In this document: piece after piece, positions 1 to 6,877 of the stretch
Numbering within the stretch: position 1 is the stretch's first letter
Layout of the letters: each line of letters begins with the position of its first letter
Assembly (NCBI GenBank): GCA_902775835.1
Contig: CACYNZ010000021.1
Coordinates: forward strand, 1-18,894
Direction of reading: 5' to 3'
DNA length: 18,894 bases
DNA from: an uncultured Eubacteriales bacterium
Lineage (GTDB): Bacteria > Bacillota_A > Clostridia > Christensenellales > Aristaeellaceae
Program-made: the position numbers and the translations under genes
Notes under the pieces: model-generated
What the model was told of the DNA's origin: nothing
Seen by the model: only the letters and a program-made list of their open reading frames with translations
Databases searched by the model: none

Positions 1-172
1 GAACTTTACGCTGAATCGAATCTCCCATGCGAGGAGCGAGGACCCTTGGTGCCGTGTCTTCGACCGCATCTTGGAACGGTGCTTTCCCATCGAGTTCAAA
101 GGAACGAACCGCCGCCGCGAGAACGGTCTGGAAATGCGGAAGGCGATGAGGAAGAACATGGTCATCCTTTCC
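1..172. other. Unexplained segment replacing the start of the second ATPase domain
   Basis: In homologues of the neighbouring ATPase, the sequence after VHNNKAVK continues into a second domain (a V-S-F...GEI...GIDGNGQTE type block). Here none of the three minus-strand frames shows it. The plus strand has an open, protein-like frame entering from base 2 (charged, with residues such as RSEDPWCRVFDRILERC), which I do not recognise. It could be the end of an insertion sequence or of a different gene, or an assembly chimera at a contig end. No inverted-repeat end was evident at the break. Confidence 0.5.
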
Positions 173-1003
173 CTTGACCGCCTTGTTGTTGTGGACCCTG
201 GACGCCACCGTCATGTGCTGGACATCCAGCAGCACCTCACCGGGCTGGCAGGGCTTCTTGTCCACATGGAAATTGACATTGCGGCCGACCATCATGGCGG
301 AGAGATCCTCCATGGTCGTGTCCTTGGTTTCCACGGTGCCGATGTACTTGCCCTTACGGAGCACGCTGCAGCGGTCTGCCACAGCCATGATTTCCGCGAG
401 CTTGTGGCTGATGAACAGAATGGACTTGCCTTCCGCGGCAAGATTCTTCATGATCTGCATCAGCTCATCGATTTCCTGAGGCGTCAGCACGGCCGTGGGT
501 TCGTCGAAAATCAGAATCTCATTGTCGCGGTAGAGCATCTTCAGAATTTCTGTCCTCTGCTGCATGCCCACCGTGATGTCTTCAATCTTCGCATCCGGAT
601 CCACCTGAAGACCGTATTTTTCCGACAGTGCGACCACTTTTTCCCGGGCCTTCTTCTTCTGGAGAAATCCCAGGGCGCCCACCGGTTCCACACCCATGAT
701 GATGTTGTCCAGCACGGTGAAGCACTCCACTAGCTTGAAATGCTGATGAACCATGCCGATTCCCAGAGCGTTTGCGTCATTCGGGTTGTTGATCTTGACT
801 TCCACACCATCCTTCTTGATGATGCCTTCTTCAGGCTGGTACAGACCGAAGAGGACACTCATCAGGGTGGATTTCCCGGCACCGTTTTCACCGAGCAAGG
901 CGTGGATTTCGCCCTTTCTCAGCTGAAGCGTGATATCATCATTCGCAATGATACCGGGGAACCGCTTGGTGATGTGGAGCATCTCAATGGCATAAGGCTC
1001 CAA
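1..1003 (-). CDS. BMP-type (nucleoside/simple sugar) ABC importer ATPase, partial and apparently disrupted
   Basis: ATP-binding subunit of an importer of the YufO/BmpA-linked type, which normally has two tandem nucleotide-binding domains and energises uptake of nucleosides or related ligands at the inner face of the membrane. The first domain is clear: Walker A GENGAGKST at about residues 38-46, a Q-loop GMVHQHF, the divergent signature VGMQQR usual for this family, and Walker B LIFDEPTAVL. I chose the TTG at 1003 because AAGGAGG lies 8 bases upstream; an in-frame ATG at 982 has no such site. It lies downstream of the BMP binding-protein gene, the usual order. Similarity stops after residue ~275 (VHNNKAVK, near base 175), where the second domain should begin. 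The frame stays open to the window edge, but its residues no longer resemble an ATPase, and neither of the other two minus frames restores the match. Confidence 0.88.
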   Translation of the reverse strand, partial: MEPYAIEMLHITKRFPGIIANDDITLQLRKGEIHALLGENGAGKSTLMSVLFGLYQPEEGIIKKDGVEVKINNPNDANALGIGMVHQHFKLVECFTVLDNIIMGVEPVGALGFLQKKKAREKVVALSEKYGLQVDPDAKIEDITVGMQQRTEILKMLYRDNEILIFDEPTAVLTPQEIDELMQIMKNLAAEGKSILFISHKLAEIMAVADRCSVLRKGKYIGTVETKDTTMEDLSAMMVGRNVNFHVDKKPCQPGEVLLDVQHMTVASRVHNNKAVKGKDDHVLPHRLPHFQTVLAAAVRSFELDGKAPFQDAVEDTAPRVLAPRMGDSIQRKV

Positions 1004-1061
1004 TTCCCATTCCTCCTTGCGTGTGTTCGCACATCGGTGCGCTGATCTCAGAAATCAATAT

Positions 1062-1097
1062 GGGAAAAGCACGCCGGAGAACCGGTGTGCTTTTCCC
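1062..1097 (-). terminator. Intercistronic hairpin between binding-protein and ATPase genes (attenuator or 3' stabiliser)
   Basis: A 16-bp inverted repeat (GGGAAAAGCACGCCGG against CCGGTGTGCTTTTCCC, one G-T pair) with a 4-base loop lies in the 130-base gap between the BMP gene and the ATPase gene. On the minus strand the stem itself ends in TTTTCCC, so the U-tract is poor. It would act as a leaky terminator or 3'-end stabiliser. That would explain high expression of the binding protein relative to the transporter subunits, which is common for ABC importers. Confidence 0.7.
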
Positions 1098-1133
1098 TGA
1101 AAAACCTCTTTCCGGCTGCTGCCGGATTTTTGA

Positions 1134-2246
1134 TTACTTGATGTTGCCCTGATAATCCACAGTCACTGCGGTCACGGCAGGCTCAGCATCGATCGCGTTG
1201 GAAACGGTGATCTCGCCGGCGAACATCTTGGCAACCAGAGCAGCGTAGTCATCAGCGGTGAAGCCTTCGCCGAACTGGGTGGAAGGAGCGATCTGGACAT
1301 AGTTCTCAGCAGGGGTAGCGGAAACCAGACCCAGATTCTCAACCTTGCCGCCTTCGAAAGAGCCGTTCAGAACAGCACCCAGCTGGGTGTTGACGGTGGC
1401 AGCAAGGCCCTTCATGGCGGAGGTCACGGTGATGCCTTCACCATACAGAGCATCGATGGTGGCAGCCTGGTCAACGTCCACGCCGATCACCTTCTGGCCA
1501 ACCTTGGAAGCAGCCTCACCGGCAGAGGTGAAGATGCCGCCGCCGCAGGCGAAGACCACTTCGGTGCCGTTGGCATACCAGGTATCCATATAAGCGGTGA
1601 TGTCAGCATCGCCGTAGAACTGGTTGCCATAAGCATACTTGATTTCCACATCGGTCAGACCCAGCTCGGCAGCAGCAGCGTCAGCGCCCTGCACGAAGCC
1701 ATAGCCGTAACGCACAACAGCGGGAACCGCCATGCCGCCCAGGAAGCCCAGCTTCTTGTAGCCCAGCTTCACAGCAGCATAACCGGCCATATAGCCGCAC
1801 AGCTCTTCCTGATACACAGCGCTGTACAGGTTGGCGGGATAGACCCAGGAGAAGTCAGCATCGGTGCCCTTCGCGGCCTGGAGATCATACTCGGAAACGT
1901 CCAGAGCGATGAAGGTGATGTCGGAATATTCTTCCACAGTGCCCACGATAGCGGGAGCGAAAGCATAGCCGGGCATCAGAACCACGTTGAAGCCGTCGTC
2001 GATGGCCTTCTCAATGGAAGAGATACGGTCCTCGTCAGAGTCAGAAGCGGGCTTGTAGTACTGGAAATCCAGGCTGTTGGCTTCGCAGAAAGCCTTCGCA
2101 GCTTCATAAGTCGTCTGGTTGAAGGACTGGTCGGTGATATCACCGTAGTCGGTGATCATGGCCACGCGAACATCAGAGGCAGAAGCCAGGGATGCGATGG
2201 ACATCATCATAACAAGTGCCATCACCAAGGCAAAAAACTTTTTCAT
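1134..2246 (-). CDS. BMP-family substrate-binding protein of an ABC importer
   Basis: Extracytoplasmic ligand-binding protein (370 aa) of the basic membrane protein/PnrA family, which commonly captures purine or pyrimidine nucleosides for an ABC importer. Residues 1-23 form a signal peptide (MKK, hydrophobic stretch, ending ASA). The mature part opens with RVAMITDYGDITDQSFNQ, the typical first strand and DxxFN region of BMP proteins, and later has VVLMPGYAF and VFACGGG segments. I chose the ATG at 2246 because AAGGAGG sits 8 bases upstream; an in-frame ATG at 2267 would add seven residues and put the Shine-Dalgarno inside the gene. The signal ends in an AxA signal peptidase I site with no lipobox cysteine, whereas Gram-positive members are usually lipoproteins. 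The gene has its own promoter and is followed by the importer ATPase. The ligand cannot be read from sequence. Confidence 0.92.
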   Translation of the reverse strand: MKKFFALVMALVMMMSIASLASASDVRVAMITDYGDITDQSFNQTTYEAAKAFCEANSLDFQYYKPASDSDEDRISSIEKAIDDGFNVVLMPGYAFAPAIVGTVEEYSDITFIALDVSEYDLQAAKGTDADFSWVYPANLYSAVYQEELCGYMAGYAAVKLGYKKLGFLGGMAVPAVVRYGYGFVQGADAAAAELGLTDVEIKYAYGNQFYGDADITAYMDTWYANGTEVVFACGGGIFTSAGEAASKVGQKVIGVDVDQAATIDALYGEGITVTSAMKGLAATVNTQLGAVLNGSFEGGKVENLGLVSATPAENYVQIAPSTQFGEGFTADDYAALVAKMFAGEITVSNAIDAEPAVTAVTVDYQGNIK

Positions 2247-2289
2247 GACATATTCCTCCTTTTTCAATCAGCATTCACATGCCTAAAGA

Positions 2290-2318
2290 ATTATAGCAGA
2301 TGTTTTCTAGCTTTGCAA
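2290..2318 (-). promoter_or_regulatory. Promoter of the BMP binding-protein gene
   Basis: On the minus strand TTGCAA (2318-2313) and a consensus TATAAT (2295-2290) are separated by 17 bases. The predicted transcript starts near 2283 with a leader of under 40 bases, leaving no room for a riboswitch. Confidence 0.8.
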
Positions 2319-2329
2319 AGGGAATGAAC

Positions 2330-2348
2330 AAAAACCGGGAATTTCCGG
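2330..2348 (-). terminator. Weak possible terminator of the pectin-esterase operon
   Basis: Downstream of the CE8-CE12 gene, on the minus strand, a short CCGG...CCGG stem with a 6-base loop is followed by TTTTTG. The stem is only four pairs, so termination may be partial, with read-through into the BMP gene, whose -35 box begins about 12 bases further on. Confidence 0.35.
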
Positions 2349-2376
2349 GAGATTTTTTTCCCTTTTGCCTGTCCCG

Positions 2377-3984
2377 TCACAGTTCCTCAAGTGCGGCAAG
2401 CGCATACCGCACAGCTCCGGCTACGGAAAGGTGCGTATTGTCCTCCACACCGTCCGGATAGTTGACATGCCCGGCAGGCACCTGGCAGTACAGTTTTCTG
2501 GAAGGCTCATCCCCCATATCCGATACGATCTTTCCGGTCTTTGCCTCCATGTCAATCAGCTGCACGCCGCGCTCCAGCGCCACACACTTCATGGCCTCAG
2601 GATACTGGCCGTGCGTTTTCTTCAGGTGCCCCTCATCGTCAAAGTGCCGGCGCACCACCGGCGTCAGCAGCACAGGCTCGGCTCCGTGCCGGCGCGCCGC
2701 GTAAATGAACATGCCCAGGTATTCCCGGTAGGTGGTGTAGGGATCCGTGGCCCGCTCCACATCCGGCTTCTCGTCATTGTGGGAAAACTGGATCAGCATC
2801 CGGTCGCCTTTTCTCAGGCACAGTTCAATATACCCGAGCCGCTTTTCGCTGATAAAGGATTTGGTGGAGCGCCCGCAGACCGCGCAGTTGTTCACATACG
2901 CGCCCTTCACCAGATCGCGCAGGGCCTGGCCCCAGCCCGTCATGGGCCACTGGCTGCCCGGATAATCCGCCATGGTGGAATCGCCACACATGAACCAGGT
3001 GGGCACTCTCCGGTCCGGATGCCAGCCGTCGGGCCCGCCGATCACGCTGTCCACCGTGATCCTGGCCGCTTCCTCATCCGTCAGACGCCACTGGCTGGGA
3101 TGCCGCGTGCTCTGGTCCTGACGCTCGCCGCGGGTATGCCACTCACCGCATCTCCAGGTGATGACGCGCTTCTCATCCCAGTCCTGGAAGCCCTCCGGAG
3201 CGACCTTCCGGTCCATCTCGCAGTCCAGAAACAGCGTCCGTGCATAGGCGCGCCACGGGCGCCCAAGCACGCCCATTCCGTCCCCGCATTCGCCGGTGAG
3301 CCTGCAGGCATGGAACACAAGCCCGTACCTTGCCGCCCGCGGCGTATTGGCCGCGGTGTAAAAGCCGCCGCGCTCGCCCATCACCAGGGTGCAGCGCTCA
3401 AACCAGCAGCGGTAGGGTCCGAAAATGAAGTCCACGTCCCCCTGAATCCGGCAGTCCTCGAAGTATTCACGCCCGTTGACCATGGGGCAGTCGCCGACAC
3501 TGGGCACGCCCTCGGGAACAATCAGCGGAAGCGCGTCCTTCTGGACCTTGGGCATGGTGGGCCCGCAGAAAAGCGTATCCTGGTGCGCGGTCAGCTGACA
3601 GTTGCGGTAGGTGCCCCGGTCGCCCGCCGCATATAGAGCCACGGCCTGTCCGACTTCGCGTCCGTCCCCGGCATCATTGCGGATGGTCAGATTCTCCATC
3701 TCCACATCCACGCCCGTCACCAGCACGGTATAGGACAGGAAGGTTCCCTTTTCCCTGCCCTCCGCGTCCAGATCCTTGGCGCAGCCGCTCCAGGTAATGA
3801 CGGTCCGGTCACGTTCCTCGCCCACGATCCGCAGATGGTCACGGTTCACAATCACGCGCTCACGGTACTCGCCGCAGCGCACCAGAATAATCACCGGTTC
3901 ACGGCCGGCTTCCGGCACTTCATTCACTGCCTGCTGAATGGAAGCATAATCCCCGCTTCCATCCTGTGCCACCACATAGATCAT
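2377..3984 (-). CDS. Pectin methylesterase (CE8) fused to CE12 SGNH acetylesterase, no signal peptide
   Basis: A 535-aa bifunctional pectin de-esterifying enzyme. Residues 1-300 are a CE8 pectin methylesterase beta-helix: GEYRE near 38, QAVAL with Gln113, QDTL with Asp136, DFIFG with Asp185 (nucleophile) and LGRPW with Arg242 and Trp244. All known catalytic positions are present. Residues ~330-535 are an SGNH hydrolase of the CE12 (rhamnogalacturonan acetylesterase) type: GDSTMA with Ser336, SHND with Asn403, and DNTH with Asp515 and His518. It should remove methyl esters from galacturonate and acetyl groups from pectin fragments. There is no signal peptide or membrane segment, so it is probably cytoplasmic and acts on imported oligomers. 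The start has AGGAGG seven bases upstream and overlaps the preceding CE12 gene by ATGA, implying translational coupling. The C-terminal domain is a clear paralogue of that neighbour. Confidence 0.9.
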   Translation of the reverse strand: MIYVVAQDGSGDYASIQQAVNEVPEAGREPVIILVRCGEYRERVIVNRDHLRIVGEERDRTVITWSGCAKDLDAEGREKGTFLSYTVLVTGVDVEMENLTIRNDAGDGREVGQAVALYAAGDRGTYRNCQLTAHQDTLFCGPTMPKVQKDALPLIVPEGVPSVGDCPMVNGREYFEDCRIQGDVDFIFGPYRCWFERCTLVMGERGGFYTAANTPRAARYGLVFHACRLTGECGDGMGVLGRPWRAYARTLFLDCEMDRKVAPEGFQDWDEKRVITWRCGEWHTRGERQDQSTRHPSQWRLTDEEAARITVDSVIGGPDGWHPDRRVPTWFMCGDSTMADYPGSQWPMTGWGQALRDLVKGAYVNNCAVCGRSTKSFISEKRLGYIELCLRKGDRMLIQFSHNDEKPDVERATDPYTTYREYLGMFIYAARRHGAEPVLLTPVVRRHFDDEGHLKKTHGQYPEAMKCVALERGVQLIDMEAKTGKIVSDMGDEPSRKLYCQVPAGHVNYPDGVEDNTHLSVAGAVRYALAALEEL

Positions 3985-4643
3985 TGTTCATCCTCCTGTC
4001 CGGTCAGTCCGAGCCTTGCAAGCTCGCCCGCCACCAGCTGTGCAAAACGGTCAGCGCCGGTCTTCTGCGTATGCGCATCATCCCTGGATCCGTCCGGGTA
4101 CCTGGCATAGATGCCCGGCTCTGTGTGCAGGAACAGCTTCCTGCTTCCTTCCACGCCCTCGGACTGCACCAGGTCATGGGACAAAGCATACAGATCCACA
4201 AGCGGACATCCGGTCTGCCTGGCCAGAACACGCACCGCTTCCGGATAATCGCCATGGGACGGCAGAAGCGTGTCCCCCTCAAAGTTTCTCAGGCACAGGG
4301 GTGTGAGCAGCACCGGCCGGGCCCCATGGAGGCGCGCCGTATCCACATAGATCCGCAGACAGTTCTGAAATCCTGTCCAGGGCTCCGTGTGCCGCCAGGC
4401 AAGCGCGGAAGCATCATTGTGGGTGAACTGGATCAGGACCAGATCACCTTTCTCCATGCTCCCCTCCGCGGCCTGCAGCCGGCCTTCATACAGGAATGAT
4501 TTGCTGGATCTTCCGGCAAAGGCCAGATTCCGCACCTCATGCGGGCGGACATAGTCCCCCAGCATCTGTCCCCAGCCCGTCAGCGGTGCGTCTTCCGGCG
4601 CATAGCTGGCCGCGGTGGAATCGCCGCAGATAAAGATTTTCAT
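3981..4643 (-). CDS. CE12-type SGNH hydrolase (rhamnogalacturonan acetylesterase-like)
   Basis: A 220-aa single-domain esterase predicted to remove O-acetyl groups from rhamnogalacturonan or related pectic oligosaccharides. It shows the SGNH blocks: GDSTAA with Ser9, GRSSKSF near 44-50 (the Gly block), FTHND with Asn76, and DDAH with Asp188 and His191. It lacks a signal peptide, so a cytoplasmic location is inferred. The start at 4643 has an AAGGAAGG Shine-Dalgarno about 8 bases upstream. Its stop overlaps the start of the CE8-CE12 gene by four bases. It resembles that protein's C-terminal domain throughout (GWGQ near 23-26, LLTP, YPEA, SRKL, YPDG), suggesting duplication followed by fusion to CE8. 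The exact substrate (acetyl on rhamnogalacturonan, xylan or a sugar acetate) is not settled by sequence. Confidence 0.87.
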   Translation of the reverse strand: MKIFICGDSTAASYAPEDAPLTGWGQMLGDYVRPHEVRNLAFAGRSSKSFLYEGRLQAAEGSMEKGDLVLIQFTHNDASALAWRHTEPWTGFQNCLRIYVDTARLHGARPVLLTPLCLRNFEGDTLLPSHGDYPEAVRVLARQTGCPLVDLYALSHDLVQSEGVEGSRKLFLHTEPGIYARYPDGSRDDAHTQKTGADRFAQLVAGELARLGLTGQEDEQ

Positions 4644-4666
4644 GTCGTATTCCTTCCTTCTATATG

Positions 4667-5533
4667 TCAGTCCTCACGCTGGAGACTCTCAAAACCCTCG
4701 CCCAGGGCCTCAAACGCTTCCGTCACAATCACGAAGGCTCCCGCATCCTCTTCACGGACCATGCGCTTCAGCCTCGCCAGTTCGCTTCTGGAAATGACGC
4801 ACATGATCACAGGACGTTCATCCCGGGTCCAGGCACCCCTGGCCTGAAACAGCGTGGCACCGCGCTCAAGCTCCTTCAGGATACGGTCCGTCACTTTCTC
4901 CCACTTTGATGTAATGACATAGCAGGCCTTGTTGGCTGTGAACCCCATCAGCACCGCGTCAATCACCTTGGATGACACATAGATGTTGATCAGTGCATAC
5001 AGAGCCTCATTGGCACCGATGAACACGCCCGCTGCCATAATGACAAGGAAGTCAAGGCTGAAAAGGATCATGCCCACCTGCAGGAACGGCACCCTGCGGT
5101 GAATGATGTTGGCCAGCATGTCCGTGCCTCCGGTGGTGGCACCGCCCCGCATGATCAGGCCAAGCCCGATGCCCAGCAGCACGCCGCCGAACAGTGTGGC
5201 CAGCAGCGGGTCCATGGTCATGGCCTGCAGCGGCAGCATGTCAATGGCCAGGGAGAACAGAATCATGGCAATGACGCTGCGGAAGGCGAAGATTCTTCCC
5301 ATGCTCCGGTAGGCCAGCGCAAAGATGGGAATGTTCAGGATCAGACTGGTCACGCCGACCGGCAGACCGAAGATATGGTTCAGGATCACGGTGACACCGG
5401 TCACGCCGCCGGGAGCGATGGCGCTGGGCGTCATGAACAGGGGGTAGGCCATGCCCCCGATAATGCTTCCCATCAGGATCTGGAAATAGGCCATCAGTCG
5501 TTCGTTCCGGGTAAACTTTCTGATCATACTCAC
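4667..5533 (-). CDS. YitT-family integral membrane protein (DUF161/DUF2179)
   Basis: A 288-aa membrane protein of the YitT family, whose transport or sensing role is not established. Several hydrophobic segments fill residues ~15-200, with the conserved Gly-rich stretch SAIAPGGVTGVTVILNHIFG near 37-56 and GGATTGGTDMLA near 130-141. A soluble C-terminal domain of the DUF2179 type (~205-285) contains VIMCVISRSELARLKRMV. I list the GTG at 5533 because AGAGAG sits 8 bases before it; an ATG at 5527, two codons in, is equally possible and the ribosome site is weak either way. It lies 27 bases after a metallopeptidase gene and 23 bases before the CE12 esterase gene, in the same unit. A role in handling pectic sugars is only a suggestion from position. 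Confidence 0.88.
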   Translation of the reverse strand: MSMIRKFTRNERLMAYFQILMGSIIGGMAYPLFMTPSAIAPGGVTGVTVILNHIFGLPVGVTSLILNIPIFALAYRSMGRIFAFRSVIAMILFSLAIDMLPLQAMTMDPLLATLFGGVLLGIGLGLIMRGGATTGGTDMLANIIHRRVPFLQVGMILFSLDFLVIMAAGVFIGANEALYALINIYVSSKVIDAVLMGFTANKACYVITSKWEKVTDRILKELERGATLFQARGAWTRDERPVIMCVISRSELARLKRMVREEDAGAFVIVTEAFEALGEGFESLQRED

Positions 5534-5560
5534 GTTGGTTTCTCTCTTTTTTCTTTTTCT

Positions 5561-6214
5561 TCAGGTTTCCTCAGGCGGCAGCGGCCGGGGTTCAAAATCC
5601 TTTAGCATGCTGTCCCAGGTTTTCCAGTCCGGCATTGCCCGGGTAAGGCAGGCATAGAACGCCGTGCCATGGTCCCTGTGGTACAGATGTGTCAGTTCAT
5701 GCACCAGAATCGCTTCCGCGCACTTTTCCGGATATGCCGCCAGATAGCCGTTGAGTGCAATGGCGCCTTTCTGGGGCGTGCACCTTCCCCACCGCGAGTC
5801 CATGAACTTGAGATCAATCTTTGCCGGACTCGGAAAATACGAAGGAATATACCGTTCCGTCAGGCGCTCGATCACGGGCTTGAGCTGGCGCAGCTGATAG
5901 TTCCGATAGGCCGAAAACCCTTCCGGAACACCGTTTTCGCCAAGGGTTACCAGGTTTCCCAGCAGATAATGCCGTTCCCCGCGCTGAAACGACGGAATCC
6001 ATGAGCTGCCCGTTCTGTGGGCCTTCAGGAAGGCGCGGTTTTTCTCAAGAAACCGCAGCGCCTCCGCATGGGAAACGCCGCGACGGCATTTGAGAATGAA
6101 CACCTGCTCTTCCTTGTCATACCTCAGCAGCATCCGGCCCACCTGGCCGGAAAAGAATCCATATACCGGGAATCCATCCACAAACAGCGGAATGCCCTCA
6201 AGATAGTTTACCAT
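5561..6214 (-). CDS. DUF45/YgjP-family zinc metallopeptidase, canonical copy
   Basis: A 217-aa cytoplasmic protein of the YgjP/DUF45 family (M48-like gluzincin fold). The diagnostic SRWGRCTPQKGAIALN stretch at 140-155 is followed by VHELTHLYHRDHG at 171-183. His172, Glu173 and His176 form the HExxH zinc site and His182 is a likely third ligand. Family length is usually 220-240 aa, so the protein looks complete. No membrane segment or signal peptide is seen. The start at 6214 overlaps the end of the preceding paralogue by 17 bases, with GGAGGG about 11 bases upstream, so the two are probably translationally coupled. The physiological substrate of this family is not well defined. Confidence 0.88.
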   Translation of the reverse strand: MVNYLEGIPLFVDGFPVYGFFSGQVGRMLLRYDKEEQVFILKCRRGVSHAEALRFLEKNRAFLKAHRTGSSWIPSFQRGERHYLLGNLVTLGENGVPEGFSAYRNYQLRQLKPVIERLTERYIPSYFPSPAKIDLKFMDSRWGRCTPQKGAIALNGYLAAYPEKCAEAILVHELTHLYHRDHGTAFYACLTRAMPDWKTWDSMLKDFEPRPLPPEET

Positions 6215-6761
6215 TTCTCAGTCTTCCCTCCAGGCAGGGCCATTCCGGCTCCAGGTGCGTCAGTTCCTGCCAGAACGCCGGCACATGCTCCCGGTAGCGC
6301 GTATGCAGCAGTTCGTGCAGCGCCACTTCCCGGATCACGTCCAGTTCCTGCAGTCCCAGGGCCGGATGAAAGGATATCCTGTTTTCGTCATACCGGAATC
6401 TGGCCCAGGCCTTTCCCTGACAGCACGTGTCCCAGGCAATCCCCTTCAGCCCCATCTCCGCCTCAAGGGCGGGCATCAGGCCGGTCAGGCATGCTTCCAG
6501 GGCCCTGCGGTCCTTATCGCGCTCTTCCCGGCGCTTTTCCCGTCCGCGCCGACTTCCGGGCGATGCATGCTTTGCAGGCCAGGTTTCCGGCATCCAGGCT
6601 TTCAGAAACTGCTGCGCGGCAGAGTCCGGTGCACCCAGTGGCACCGTCACGCAAAGATGCCCCGCCGTATCCATTTTCATGCAAATGGCGCCTGCATTCT
6701 CCATGACAATCACCCTTGCGCGGATCACTCCGCCCGACGGCAGCCTGTCCTGTATGACCAT
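6198..6761 (-). CDS. Divergent DUF45/YgjP-like metallopeptidase
   Basis: A 187-aa protein, first gene of the minus-strand unit. It retains an active-site-like VALHELLHTRYREHV at 147-160 (His149, Glu150, His153, possible third ligand His159) and the following PAFW...LEPEWPCLE tail typical of the DUF45 family. It is shorter than usual, and the conserved SRWGxC block is replaced by KAWARFRYDENRISFHPAL near 117-135. A basic patch full of Arg, Lys and Glu spans about 69-87. The start at 6761 has a modest GAAAGGGG seven bases upstream. The overlap with the canonical paralogue downstream suggests that the two may work as a pair. Whether this copy is an active peptidase is uncertain. Confidence 0.8.
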   Translation of the reverse strand: MVIQDRLPSGGVIRARVIVMENAGAICMKMDTAGHLCVTVPLGAPDSAAQQFLKAWMPETWPAKHASPGSRRGREKRREERDKDRRALEACLTGLMPALEAEMGLKGIAWDTCCQGKAWARFRYDENRISFHPALGLQELDVIREVALHELLHTRYREHVPAFWQELTHLEPEWPCLEGRLRNGKLS

Positions 6762-6784
6762 GCCAAAACCCCTTTCATCCGGCT

Positions 6785-6813
6785 ATTCTACTATGCTTTT
6801 TCCCCTTGTTCAA
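6785..6813 (-). promoter_or_regulatory. Promoter of the five-gene metallopeptidase-YitT-esterase operon
   Basis: On the minus strand TTGAAC (6813-6808) and TAGAAT (6790-6785) are separated by 17 bases, 24 bases before the first start codon. Gene gaps downstream are an overlap, 27, 23 and an overlap, and no strong terminator was noticed until after the CE8-CE12 gene. Confidence 0.72.
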
Positions 6814-6877
6814 GGCTCGCATTTTTTCCGGAAATGCTGTATCATCACTCCGCAATTCCATATATGGAGGTCCATTC

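Noticed and set aside
71..733. Plus-strand open frame across the ATPase gene
   Set aside because: Past base ~175 it is the mirror of a clear ATPase domain. Only the first ~170 bases might belong to something real, and these are reported separately.
2247..2340. Possible riboswitch upstream of the BMP gene
   Set aside because: The predicted leader is under 40 bases, too short for a known purine or other riboswitch aptamer.
6806..6877. Longer MFS start at 6806
   Set aside because: It lacks a ribosome site and falls within the divergent promoter, whereas GGAGG precedes the ATG at 6878.
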